DNA of 64,000 nucleotides, taken from Prostheceraeus crozeri. Lineage: Eukaryota > Platyhelminthes > Polycladida > Euryleptidae. A program made the translations under genes and the position numbers. The stretch lies in the NCBI GenBank assembly GCA_907163375.1, contig CAJQUW010014281.1, positions 186,001-250,000 of the forward strand. The letters are read 5' to 3'. The notes below the pieces were generated by a model, which was given only the letters and a program-made list of their open reading frames with translations, was not told where the DNA came from and ran no database searches. Shown here piece by piece: positions 45,936 to 58,939 of this stretch (its first letter is position 1; each line of letters begins with the position of its first letter).

Positions 45936-47260
45936 TGAGTAAATGCCTATCACACGAAACAGGTCTAGCTATCCTTATTTTTTGTTCGCATTGATCAATT
46001 GATCATGCCGTCTTTTTTACCTGCTGCGTATTTCTGCATCGAATACATCGTGTTCTACACGTTGAAAAGACAAGATTACAATTAGTCTCGATTGATGATT
46101 TGTCGACTACAAAATTTGTCATGAAATTGTGTCAGTAATTAAGTTATAGGACAGAGAGCGCTGAAAGAATAAGCTATCAGCGTTCAACATCCTCCACCAG
46201 CCGATATTGTTCGCAGTGGTCATGTCGAACGTACTGTGGTTTAAGTAATGTGAAGAAAGATCTTTCTTCATTCCAGTGGTGAGGAAGTATTGATTGTGGG
46301 ATGAAGATATGTGATCGCTGTTTACTCTGTCTACATCGAACGTGTTGTTCAGGTACTTTTTCAAGAAATTGTCTATTATCTTGTTCTAAGTCGCGCTGCT
46401 ATGCTCGCAGACTAAACATGAATCGAGAAAGTTGCTTCTTTTTCTTTTGACGCACTACTTGTACATTTTTACATTTTATACATATTAACTTTTCCAGATA
46501 GCCTCATCCACCGAAAGATGGGTATTCATGTGTTTCCGAGCCAAATGAATAGAATTTTGCATATTTGCTCGCATATTTGCATATTTGCTCAATATGTTGT
46601 TGAATCGACACAAAAAGATTGTAATTATTCTTGTTAACAGAGGTCATTTTGTTAAAGATGGTGCCACACATTGTGTAAACATATGAACTTGTCGCAACAG
46701 TTCAGAATTTTTTCATATAAGGAGTTTTTCTGATCGTTGGTTGGTTTTCCTGCTGACGCAACTAAAATGTGACTCACTGGTGTCGAGATTTGTGTTTGAT
46801 AACATGTGTTTTTCGTTCGCCCATTGTTTTATGATAATTTTCAATTTGTGTGTTATGAAAAAAATTGACTTTGTCTGGTTTCCCTGTGGGAGTGCTCATT
46901 AGTCAGCTAAGGAGTACCTATCATTCTATGATTATGTAAACTTCAGAAATATTTTCATATATTTTTTACAACGTTGCACATCATTTGGAACTATATGAAA
47001 CCTTTACAATGAAAATAGAATTTTGTGTATTGATAAATTTGCTTTCTATGTATCTCCTGATGGTCTCTCTGGAACCGTTTCTTTTAGTCCTCGTCTCTCA
47101 AGTATCAATGATAAAAACATCATTGATGATTACATAGCTCGGATTAGACAAAAATTAATTGATCAGGTGGGAATGCTAGTAAATAATTATAGGGAAAGCT
47201 AAATAGTGAATCCTTTCCAATAGCAAAAAATTCTGTATCCGTAGTCTACTTATGTAGTGA
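45936..47260. other. Spacer, second part; no gene recognised
   Basis: AT-rich, with a short run of repeated CATATTTGC near 46558-46590. No coding signal. Confidence 0.4.
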
Positions 47261-47289
47261 AATCAGTAGTGCAGTCTCAGATGCGAAAT

Positions 47290-47532
47290 TGTACGTGGCC
47301 ATGCATTTTGCGGTGAAGCGAGCCAATAGGAATGCAGGAATTGCATGAACTCACGGCAACACTCGCCACGAATTCGCCTGCAATTGGCAACAATAGGGCG
47401 TGGCATGATAATGTTTAACAGCTGCATTAGTTCGTGGCGAGTGTTGGCCACTCGTACTTCCTGGTGTTCACTTTTGTTGCCAATGTTTCGTGGTGAGTTA
47501 GTGGCGACTTTGGTGGCGAGGCATTTACAGTG
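47290..47532 (-). repeat. GCCAC-rich repeat ending CACTGTAAATGCCTCGCC
   Basis: Read on the minus strand, CACTGTAAATGCCTCGCCAC starts at 47532, directly against the TA at the inner end of the right arm. Repeated GTGGCGA/TCGCCAC motifs follow to about 47340. It belongs to the same family as 23111 onward. Its far end is undefined. Confidence 0.55.
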
Positions 47533-50500
47533 TACATTGTGTCATTATTGCGCATTTCAAGCAATTTCAAGTATTTCTGCATGCTATTATACTACGGGTA
47601 GAAAACATTATTCATTTTTTAGGCCCTCATCCAAAATCAGATTATATGTCACGATCTTAAAAGTTGTTCATAGATTACTAATTCGGCTATAAATCAGCTT
47701 GATGTCATACTTATTTGCAACAATAAACAAATAAGAAAATTTTCCATTAATGCGCCTGATTGAGGGTCAAATAAAGTTCAGAATTCTCATATAATGCTCG
47801 GAGCATTTCTTACTGAAATTCATTCTGATGTTCAGAGAGCACTCGAGGCACTCCAAAGTTTCTTCCTGCGAAGGTCCGTGACTTAAATTGAAAACTAGAA
47901 AAGCCATCGCAAAAAATTGCTGTGGTGTTGGGTGGCACCATTCGTGCGAATATCCATTCCATCGATCGATACCGAAGATTTCGGGAAGTTGGACGATCCA
48001 CCAATGTGAATAGGCTCCTGAAAAATATGAAAGGTGTAGTAAGTATTTGCATGGATCAATGTGGCTCTACAGCATAGTTTCATGTTAGGTCCATACTAGT
48101 ACATATGCACAATTGAACAAGAACAGAGAAACCGATGAAGCGATGAGTAGTCGAACACTTCGCTCACATATCATTTAATTAGATTTAATTGACATTCCAA
48201 TATAGCCTACCCAAAAATATTAATTAATCTAATATTATAGGACTGTTCCAGTCATTATCTTCATTTGGGTTGTGTGTAAGACTGTGAGTTCTTTAATTGC
48301 AAAATGCAAATTATGAAAAGGAGATTGCTATAAATTCGTAGACTGAAATGCTGGTATAAATAGAATAGTTAAATATTGAATTGCATCCTCAGTTGAAAAA
48401 TGGAAACAGACCTGAGATGTAAATTACGCCTTCTGATAATTCCTGACATTGAATGAAATGGCAGCTATTTAGGTCTGTTTCCATTTTTCAACTGAAAATG
48501 CAACTCAATATTCAATTATTCTATTTTCGATGTGTTTGCAAAAAGCGTCAAATTTTAATTATTGCAGGCGCACTAACTTAGGCGAGTGTGTTTAAAGTGA
48601 TGCGAGCCGTATTTAATGAATGCCCGTCGAAACTTCACTAACTTGCTTAATGCAAATCTGAAATGCTGGTAGTGAAAGTCAGGTGTAGTATGTAATCTTT
48701 GATACTTAAGTCATTTCATTTTGAATAAATCAAGAAGGACTTGACACACCACACGAGTACTTTCTTTATGAATTTAAAACAGACATTCCTTCTATTGAAT
48801 TGAATAAAAGAAAACAAAAATCAACCCATTTACCTTATCTATGCTAATTTCCAGTTGTGCATGTCTCGATTTCAGTATTTTCACTTAATCTCCTTTCATA
48901 GCTGGCCCCTATATGAATTGAATGTTTTTAGCTTTTGAAGCAAGACTGTTTAGCATCCTTTGCTTAATGACGTTATCTTATTATGACTAGAGTTGTCGAA
49001 AGTGCTTAAAATAAGTTAGTTTTCATTTCCTTGCTTATATCTACTTTGTATTTATTTTAGAATTATTTACTCTATATCAAATTAAACACGTCTTTGAGTT
49101 GTCGCTTTTCTACAAATATACTCACTCAGTCCGGAGGTCTCAGGCCATGCAGACCATTTGCCACTGCAGTTCCATTCGACTCGATTCTGCGCCACAACCA
49201 TCCAGTCGTCCCGGCCACTTATTTGGCAGAATTCTTGCCTCACCGTATCCGCCTACTTTCTATCCAGCACTACCAGGCTCTCGGCCATTAAATCGACATC
49301 ATCCACATATGCCAACCGGTCACAATTCAGGTCTTCTAGATTCAATCCACCCGAAGTTCTCACTTGTCTCATCACCCACTTCAGTCGAAATTGATCAATA
49401 TTGGAGCCGGAGGGCATCACTGTTTCAAGTCGGAGGAGAACAAAAAAAAGCGTCTGTGACTTGGCCTCCAACTCTCACACAACAGTTGCTTGCTTCGTAG
49501 CACAATTTTGACAATCTGACAAACTTCTCCGAATTTCTTGTTACGCTCCATAAGGTTGGTCTGCGTATACTATCGTATTCTTTCTTGAAATCGACGATTA
49601 GATGTCATCTGTCCTAATTGCATTCCAAGTATTTCTCCAGAAATTGCGTAACAATAAACAGCTGATCGACGGTGGATTTCCCTTTTACAGTCACAGAGCT
49701 GATCATAAAAAACAGACCACCCAAGTTATGTTGAAACCCAATCGATTCTCATGCCTTCCAATCGTGTCGTGCAACAACATGTCATACATTATTGGAGAGT
49801 TGGTATTCTCAGCCTTCAAATGGGCTGTTAAAGTATTTGCTGGAGTGCTCAAAATGTGAAAGCCGCTCAATTTACAAATCGCAATTTTTCAATATAAAAA
49901 CACATGTTAGTATGGCAATGAATCAAGCATGGAATCAAATTAGCAAGGGCTAACCTTAGGCGAAACACAATTAATAATGAATTAAATCTCAAATCGAACT
50001 ATTCAGTAAGTAAAACCAATGTGAAAAATAAGAATAAAACACAAATGTAAATGTTGATAATATTCAAATGGTAGGTAATGAAAAAAAGGACTGTGTAAAT
50101 ATAAGTTGAGTGAGAAAAAAAATTGATAACTTACTCGAGAACTCCTGCCTGTCTGCCACACTGTGTGTTGGGCAGTGTAGTAATTGCGGAACGATCATTT
50201 TCTGAGCTCTCTTTTGATATACTGGTCATCAAAATCGGTGGCAATGAAAAATTAATGAGATCGTTAAAGTTATCACAAAACTGTCATCAAAAAAGTTATC
50301 ATGACTCTTCTGCTGAAAATATTATGATCTCATTTTTTCATCAAAAATATTCATGTTGGTATCATCAGAATCTCTTCGATGTGGGAAGCACGAATATGCA
50401 AGTTTTATTCAAATTAGTTCAATAGTTCCTTTTCAAACTTATTCAACTTTTTTGTTACTACCGCTAAAGTACACAAGCATCATGTAAGGTGAACTACGGG

Positions 50501-51431
50501 TCAAAACAAAATAAATAAAGAAGGCATTTCTTTGTTCTGTCATGCTAATCGCAGATTGCTTACCTTTCATGTTTGTGTACTTTAGCGGCAATGACAAAAA
50601 ATGTTGAAGAAGTTTGAAAAAGAACTATTGAACTAATTTGAATAAAACTTACATGTTCGTACTCCCCACATCGCAAGGATTCTGAATATACCAAACATGA
50701 TCATTTTCATAGAAAAGTGACAATATGACATTTTCAGTCAAAAGAGTCATGACTTTGTGATAACTTCACTATCTCATTAATTTTGTATTACCTCACCGAT
50801 TTTGATGATCAGCACATTAAGAGAGCCCAGAAAATGCTCGTTCTCCCCGTACTTCATTCATTATCATGCTCACATGCTTTCTTATTGAAAAATGGCGATG
50901 TGTAAATTGAGCGATTTTCACATTTTGAGCACTATTCAGCAAATTCATTAACGGATTCAAGTTTATCATATTTCATTTGAAGACTGAGAACGTAGGCTCT
51001 CCAAGAATATATGGCATGCTGTTGTATGACACGATTGGAAGGCGTGAGAATCAATTGAGTGGTCCGTTTGTCATGATCAGCCCAAACTCTTACTATGATG
51101 GCACAAAGCCAGCCTGATATGAGCCGATTATTCAGCGATAAAAAGGTCTATGACTCCTTTCAGGTACCTCCGCGAAGATCTTGTATCCCACTGATAGCAG
51201 TGATGAGCCTCTGTAATTATTAAAGTCTTCTCTTCCATCACTCTTGTGAATGGGAACCAGTGCCTCAGTACTCCAGTCATCTAGCAAGCTCTCCTCACTC
51301 CACATTTTTTGGACGATGCTTAAAAGATTGCCCAATCTGAGCACTTCCGTCTGTGACCTATCACAAATCAGCCGGCACGTCATCGAGACCAGAAGCCTTC
51401 GTTTTCTTCATTCTTTCTATAACTTCATTAA

Positions 51432-54413
51432 CCCATTAAATCCCAACTTTTTTTCAGATGATGATATTTGGGTGTCTGATGATGTAAGACACTCTAAGAA
51501 AGGGTATGATTTTATTTTCCACCAAATTAGAAAAATTTTTGCAGAAATCGAAAAAATAGTTCTTGCACTCTGACAGAGTGCATGGGAGGATACGTGTACT
51601 TTTCATCTGATTTTGGCTTATGTGTTTAAGTATTTGTATGAATTTATTTCTACTAAAATTATTATACGTACATTGTAGTATTATTAATTTCTTTTAGTCA
51701 ATTGCTAAATTAAAAGAATCATATAAAATATCCTTTCCAGATGCTTCAAATGTGTCTATTTATTTCTTAACAAACATGAAACTAACAGTTTTGCAGATAG
51801 CCGATTGCGAAAAAGATATTTCAACCACTATGGAAAAATTCGAAACACTGAAGATGAAGTCCAATCCCACATTTTTCGCAGATCTTCTTCGTATTTCTCT
51901 TGCAGACTTTGCATCGCAATTGTCTCTCTGAATCACCAGGGTAATGATGCATTCCATCATGACTAATGTCTGCGAGAGCATTTTGATTTCTGGAAGACAA
52001 GGGGCGAATGGGCCTTCCAAATGACCGCTGTGGGCAATATTTTGTCATAAGTACAGAAACAATCTCTCTGCGGAAAGAAAGAGAATCTGGCGATGATGAA
52101 TTATGAAATCTATGTAGCAACCAACAATTTTGAATTATCATGTCAATATTCCAGGCGAATAAAGGCCTCCACCATTTCTTCATCCGAATTGAGATCCGAT
52201 AACGAGCAATATTCTGATCCGCTCGGTCAACACCTCCCATTGCTCTGTTGTATTGATGGACAATGTTTGGCAAGTCAATTGTGATACGAGTCTTATTTTC
52301 ACGACTCCATCTCGTTGTTTGTGAAACAGGAATGCATCAAAGCAGTTAGACGCCATCAGGACGGTTTTCCGGTCTTTCCAACAGACTACGGCAACTTCTT
52401 CGTTGGAATCCACGAATTGTTAAAAATCTCCGCGCTCCTTCTTGTCAGTTTGTTTAACATCTAATGGACTGGACACTTTCCGAGACGGTTTGAGCGAATC
52501 GTGCCCGTTGCTCCATATCCTAGAACACTAAGTCAAAGAAAATTGTAAACGGTATCTTATCAGGCAATTCAGAAATTAGGTCAAGAACAACACTTTCTCC
52601 TAGACCCCATGACACGCTCGTACTTCTAATCGGATCTTTGTTCTTGGCGCCTTGATAAGGCTCAAACTGAATCACATAGCCGAGTGGAGAGGCCATGACC
52701 CAGATCTTATATCCAACGCGTATCGGTTTGCATTGGATTCTTTGCTTATTAGAATGTCTGCCAAAATATGGCACCATAGATTCATCTACTGATAAACATC
52801 GCTCCTTTGGAAAATAATACATACATCTTTCATTCATAAGAGTAAAGAAATATCGTAATTTTGCAAACTTATCTCCATTTTGGAGATTCTGATTATCAGC
52901 CAGATGTAGGAAACGGAAAAGCTCTTGAAAGCGATTGCGTGACATAGATGATGATATGGCTTCGTTATTACAATCCGAACTTGTCTCCCAATACATTGTC
53001 ATTCTTGGTACCTGGCAGTAGCCGGAGATGATCAGAATTGCCAAAAAAGTTTCATTTCAGAGGATGTTGTACTAAAATTATGATTTATCTTGTCACGCTT
53101 GGCATAGAGAATAGTTTGTTCTACCAAATAGTCAATCACCTCGTCATCAAAAAATAATTCAAACAAACTTGTTGCTGACATATCGGACAAATTCAAATTG
53201 GTCATATTATCCGCCAATGGATTCTCAGATAAGTCCTTCTTTCGCATTTTCTTATTTTTGCGCCATTTTAGATCGGACGACAAATGACTAATATTGTCCT
53301 CTCTTGGTTTCGAATTCAGTTCATAATTTCCGTCATCATCTTCATCTCCTATTCTAACGGTTTCGCCGTTTTGCAAATGAATCGATGCTGATGCTGGGGC
53401 TCGAAGCTGGGAGGCAGGTAAATTATCAATACAAAAAGTTTCCTCGTCTGCACTGTCTCCATCGCTCTGGTCATTTTCAGGAGGTTGAATGAAGATACAA
53501 CCACTTTCTAAATCATCTTCGAAGTCTGCAATTATCGCAGCGACCTCTTCAGCATTGTAGTTCCTGAAAAAAAACACGCATATGTATACTACTGACAATA
53601 GAGCAATTGCAATATTAGTTTCGCACGGTAGCACGAGCAGCAAAAAGGTCAGTAGCCGAGTTGTCTAGAATACTCTCTGCTAACGGACCGGTAGTGCAAG
53701 GGTCGAACCCCGCAAAGTATACTTTTGTTCATGTTTAGTTTTAGGATATAATCATTATCCTCAAATGATAATGATAGCTCACATCAATGAGCCTATTTTA
53801 GAATTCAAACAACTTTCCGACGTTTATATAAAATAACGTCGCATTACGAAGTATTCCGATTCAGTACATCTACAACTGGAACAGCAGATATTCAACTTGA
53901 TAAAAATGTTTAGTAGGCTTAAACTATATTAGATAAATAAATCATTTTAGAAACTCATCAATACCATCTTTATAGCGTTGACATCAATTTTCTTCTTAAA
54001 AAACGGAAATATGTACACCTACCCTCTCGATCCCATGCACTCTGTGAGAGTGCAAATGTATTTTCGCGATTACCAATGACATAATGTAAATGTCAATACA
54101 ACTAAAAAACGTATTTTCATATTGTATGTAAGTATTAATCTATGATATATTGAATCTAAAATAAATCATATTAATATGGTAGCCATACTCACCGTTTTCG
54201 GTTGCCTGAAGTAATCACCATTTTGAAAAAATGAATACTTTGAATGCGCGCCCTTCCAAAGCAAACTAAAACAAATGTTTGTTTTTCTTGTTTTATTATT
54301 GGATAGTATATTCAACTTAATCAGGCAAAATTGCTGGTAAAAATTCCGTGAGATGGCCATGTCACATCATTTCTTAGAGTTGCACTCTCACAGAGTGCAT
54401 GGTAGGGAATGGG
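51432..54413 (-). mobile_element. piggyBac-1, decayed, in the right arm
   Basis: TTAA flanks both sides (51428-51431, 54414-54417). Ends are CCCATTAAATCCC and the inverse of CCCATTCCCTACC. Subterminal palindromes of the form GCACTCT-GACAGAGTGC occur near both ends (about 51566, 54038, 54383). The uninterrupted empty site is in the left arm near 38454. Confidence 0.88.
51760..53643 (-). pseudogene. piggyBac-1 transposase, frameshifted
   Basis: Four minus-strand frames line up as one piggyBac transposase. 53643-53032 holds an acidic N-terminus and the start of the core (FELFFDDEVIDYLVEQT). 53044-52520 holds RFQELFRFLHLADN, LSVDESMVPYFGRH (catalytic Asp) and KIWVMASPLGYV. 52413-52180 holds VCWKDRKTVLMASN. 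52273-51821 holds YNRAMGGVDRADQNIARYR (catalytic Asp) and a C-terminal Cys/His finger CKVC...CEKCGIGLHLQCFEFFH. The order resembles PGBD2/3-type proteins. At least two frameshifts and a gap break it. Confidence 0.8.
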
Positions 54414-55567
54414 TTAATCTCTGTCATAGTTGGATTAATCACTTCGTTTGCCACATCTGTGTGGACTTCTTTATCTAGATCACTATTTAAAAACGGAATT
54501 TACTCTACATTCTTCAAAGAATTCTCTAAATCTTCTGATGACGGCCGTCTGTCAATTAGAAGATTTACCACTGCATCTCTTGCCACAGTTTGACGAGGTT
54601 GATGTCCTTGGCTAAGACCATTAATTCCTTGAAATTGTTCCTCTGCATCTATCTACTGTATCTCTTCCACACTTTTCCTGTGCATCACTCTCTTCTGGTT
54701 TCGGTAATTTGTTTAATTATTCTATGACTTGCATATTGCACATGACATGTGCGTGCGTATGGGATGAAGAATTGTGACGTTTATAAGTCATTTGTGATCG
54801 GTCGACACGTTTTAACGAGCATCAAAAGAATGCATGAAAGAGCCCTGACTAGTCATCTTTCAATTTAGAGTAGGAAAGAGTCAGGAGTTCTCTATGACGT
54901 TGACATCATTCTTATGTGTCTATCGCAAAAAAGCTTTCGATTGCTATCCAACAGTCAGAACTACAAACTCACCACAAGAATGTCTGTAAGGTTTTGTTCT
55001 AAAATTTGAATAAAAACATTATTGTCATCACTAGTGACCACTGAAGCATGTACATCTGCATGTATCTTGAACACTTATGATTTTCGGAGAAGAGATCGAG
55101 TACATAAAAGATGAATTAATTTTTCGGAAAATCGGAATTCCACCCGGCCGTACAACGCTTGCATCAGTTATATCCACAGAGTTTTCATATAAAATTTCAC
55201 CTGACATGGAATTGGTTTAGAGGTTCCTCGAAATCAGCGCGCATGACAGTGCAACTTGGAAAAGTTTTGAGGGCTTCCGGGCTTCTTGTAACTTCAATAT
55301 TTACTTAAACGGAGTTTCTTAGAAGTTGTTAAACCGCATGTCATCTTGGAGGATCACCACTCGATCAAAAAATACTGATAGACCAAACGAACAACTGCTG
55401 TCTGACAAACAAATACTGATGCCGTGCTACTCTGAAGGAAAAACCTGTTTTGAATATCCAGTTCATCGGTCTACAGATTTCTAAGCGCACTTAAACAGAA
55501 AATGGCATGAATTGCAGAAAAACAATATTCTGCTCAGAAAAAATTTTACATTATCATTCGAAGCAAG

Positions 55568-56480
55568 GTGTTTCAAAATGATTCATCCGATCTCATTAGA
55601 CTATATCTATCTATTGAGTTAGCTCATATTTTAGAAATCAGTTCTACAACACTTAACGAGTTTTATGCATCATGTAACGACGGTATGTTGTTCTTCACTT
55701 TGAGGCACAGCACATTTTTCAAAAGCGTCAGTTTTTGGACAATTTTCTTTTCAAAATTTACAATTGTTCTTTATGACCTCCCCGGAGGCGCACCTCGGCA
55801 AACAGATGATAGTCTAGCTCAGATTCAACTGCGGCAGGCTATAAACAAAGGGGCTATACATAGAAAAGCGTTTGGAGCTCTTAAAATTTGTTTTTCAAAA
55901 GAAGCAGGGGAAGATTTTCTTTCACGTGTCATGTCCAGTGACGAGGTCGCACTTTGCATCAACGGAAAAGTGAGTCGTCATAAAATCAGGATGTGAAATT
56001 TTGGAACATCCACATCAGGTAGTGGAGTTTCAAGGAGAATCACTGAAGATGTGTGTTCTGAATGCTGCAAAGCTGACTTCTCCTTCAGCTTCAGGCTAAT
56101 TGAATGACTCTTTCAACAGGATGCTGCACCAACGCACTGGCAAGATGAAGTCCGACCATTTATAAAACTTAAAAAGCTCCCTCAGCGATGAATCAGTCTC
56201 CAGCAGATTTAACTTTTAAATGGCCACTGTACAGTAACAAGCCGGTTTGAGATTGGGCAATGTGAAGGATAAGGTTTAGGTTTCATGTTTCCATTTCCAA
56301 GAACTGACTGACGTGCGATATCGCATTAGTGAAGCAGCAGCAACAATGCCAAACATGCTGGTATAACGGCAGCTGGACTGTCATCTTGATGTTGGCTGAG
56401 CTTTTACAGGAATCGGTGCAGTCACTATAATGCCACAACATCCGACATGTTGACTTCAGGGATCTGATGTTACCACCTAT
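55568..56480 (+). pseudogene. Mariner-like transposase relic (right-arm copy)
   Basis: 55568-55996 is open for 142 codons. Its second half (KICFSKEAGEDFLSRVMSSDEVALCINGKVSRHKIR) matches the FxxRIxFSDEAxFxxxGxVNRHNxR block of mariner-type transposases. Further on, FQQDAAPTHW (about 56110-56140) is the second Asp box, and the C-terminal region is shifted. Confidence 0.68.
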
Positions 56481-56599
56481 GTTACAAAAACCGAATTTAC
56501 CTTGAAGATAGGAACACCTCCCTTATAGTAACACCTCTTAGTTTGGAGAAAGGCGAGAAATTTCATCATTGGATGATGTCTTACGTCTGCCACATAGCA

Positions 56600-57522
56600 C
56601 TGTGGCCGTGACAGACTCTGAAAGACAAGAGACAGATAATCGACGCAACTGCAGAAAATGTTAGTCGTTTCGAGCTAGCTAAGCGCTTTGGCATTCTGAA
56701 TGCAAAAGATTCAATTGAGAAGCCAATTGAGTGCGCAGACAGCACTAAACGAAGCAGTATAAAGCCGGTGATATACGATAAGCTAGAGAGGTCATTTCTG
56801 TCTTGGTTCAAACAGGTTCGAAGTCAGAACGTTCCCGTCACTGGACAGCTGCTGCAAGAGAAGGCAAAACAACTTACTAATGAGCCAACAACGGATGGCT
56901 AGAGAAGTTTTCCAGAAGACACTCGGTCACCTTCAAGTCAGTTCAAGGCCAGGGCGATCAACATGCTGGTGATCAGCGACTGGCAGCAGGAGATTCTGAA
57001 GGCTACAATTGATGCGTTCCATCGTAATAACGTTTATAACTTAGATGAGACTAGTTTGCGACTTCTACCCAACAAAACATTGGCTTCTAAAGGTAGGCAG
57101 TGTACACTGCTTGTCATAAGAAAATCTGTAAAGCCACGTTGCTTCAAGAATGCAAGGATTCCCGTTGACTATAGAGCCAATTGCAAGGTATGGATGACAG
57201 CGCCCATGTATGAGACATGGTTGAAAGATTGGGATAAGAAACTGGAGAAAGATGGGCGGAAGAGGCAAGTTCACATCTACAGGTGCGATGACTGCAGAAC
57301 CGCACCCCGTCAGTGAGGAACTTGCAGGATTGTAGTGAGACTTGTACGAGCAACGCGAAGTGGAGGATGGAGTCAGTCTCACCCACTGCGTGAAGGCGGA
57401 CCAACGTGTGAGGTGCAGACAAACGGCATCATGATCACGGAGAAGATAGCTCGCAAAGAGAAGATATGGAGAAGCCAGAGGAGCTGGTGGAGGAGCCTGA
57501 AATTCCATCAGTCACCAATTAA
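56600..57522 (+). pseudogene. Tigger/pogo transposase, degraded (right-arm copy)
   Basis: The same fragments as the left-arm copy on the plus strand: KRFGILNAKD and LERSFLSWFKQVRSQNVPVTG (to about 56900), and YNLDETSLRLLPNKTLAS, CFKNARIPVDYRANCKVWM and KDWDKKLEKDGRK (56963-57316). It ends at the piggyBac-2 insertion, so the C-terminal ALDILKQYI region is missing. Confidence 0.8.
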
Positions 57523-57589
57523 CCCCTTCACTGCGGCATGGCTCGCAGAGCGAGCCACGAAAACTTTCTCTGTGTTGCGGCGATGATAT

Positions 57590-58931
57590 TTCTTAAAATT
57601 CTGTCCTATGCGGCAGTATTGAGGGGCTGACGACAGAGGCGTTCTTATCTCCTTATCTCCTTCGGTCCTAATCACATATCGCCTGATCGGCGGCTCAGAC
57701 ACCGATAAGCCACGTCGTACACCAGGTTCCCGCTAATGAATTTACCTGTTTTCTGATGTTTGACGATTGTAATATCAAAGTAACAAATGAGTGATCAAAA
57801 CGTTAGAATGTATGAATGAAGGATAAACGTGGTCGATGACAACAAAATTATCGCCTTCGCTTCTAAAATATAATCAAGGAAGAAGTCAACTGCGAGGATG
57901 GCCGAAAATATATTATACCAATATGCACAGAAATAAAATGTACAGAGTGCTCAAAAAAAGTCGCCATACTGTAAAGTGAGAATATACATGTACGTAGGGC
58001 TGTATAGGCTCAAATTAAAATGTTCGCTAAGAGGATTCATTGCATAGACATTTTCATAATAAGAATAAATTCCAGTGGCGTGGCGGGTATAGTATTCACA
58101 GCATTCCCTGAATATCTATTTATTTTCTGTGTTAAGTTGTGAATTGATTCCATCGATTTTTAATGATGATTAGCAAACTGTTTTACGGCTTAGTGATTCG
58201 GTTTGATTCCAAAGTAGCTATTGTAAAAAGCAACGATATCAATCAGCGTTAATTTCGATTCCCTTCTTGTTTCTTGGACGTCTCCTCTAAGATTTAGCAA
58301 CAATAGCACTTATATTAGGTGCGTTATCGCAAGACTCCTTAATTAAGACACCGTGTCGACGCTTATACTATCAGCTTCAATGCTACAAGCATAAGGCTAC
58401 TATTCAACCTGGCGGACTGAATAACATTGTCGGGATAGAGAATGCGGGGCAATTGGGCAGCATCTGTTTTTTTTGCCATCATTCTTGTAATCATGGAATC
58501 ACATGCAGTTATACAGAGACAAATGCAGAAACGCTGAGGATGCTTTATCATATCCACTGTTCAACCAAGGAATTTGAATGGTGTTGTTTAAATAGGGCAA
58601 CTTTCAGTTGATTCAGATACACTTTGACAACTTTTGGTGTGAAATCTCAGATCGTTTGGAGTACTTGAAAACAAACAAGAAATTGATATGAAATGTTATT
58701 CGGAAGTAATTGAAAAAATATGTTTTTCGAACTTTCATCAAAACAAAATTCCTATGATTTTGATGAATTTTGTAGAGTAAAGAAGCGTTGTCGTGATCTA
58801 CGTTTGTATGTGTTCAATGTTTGGATTATAATTATGGAATTCTTCACAAGCAAGCTATCATTTAATTTTTTCAATTTGTTGATGTGTAGTGTTTTTGATA
58901 TGTGCAACTGTGCATGCATATAGCGGGCCTA
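57590..58931. other. Interior of piggyBac-2, no gene recognised
   Basis: Non-coding 3' half of the element on the transposase strand. Only short ORFs without recognisable composition. Confidence 0.45.
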
Positions 58932-58939
58932 CATCAATG

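Larger units (their letters stand above)
47533..57522 (-). repeat. Giant inverted duplication, right arm
   Basis: Reverse complement of 32924-42480 (landmarks there). It contains a 2982-bp piggyBac that the left arm lacks, and it lacks the left arm's LINE-B. The outer end coincides with the TTAA (57519-57522) where the second piggyBac starts. Homology to the left arm does not resume beyond that piggyBac. Confidence 0.9.
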
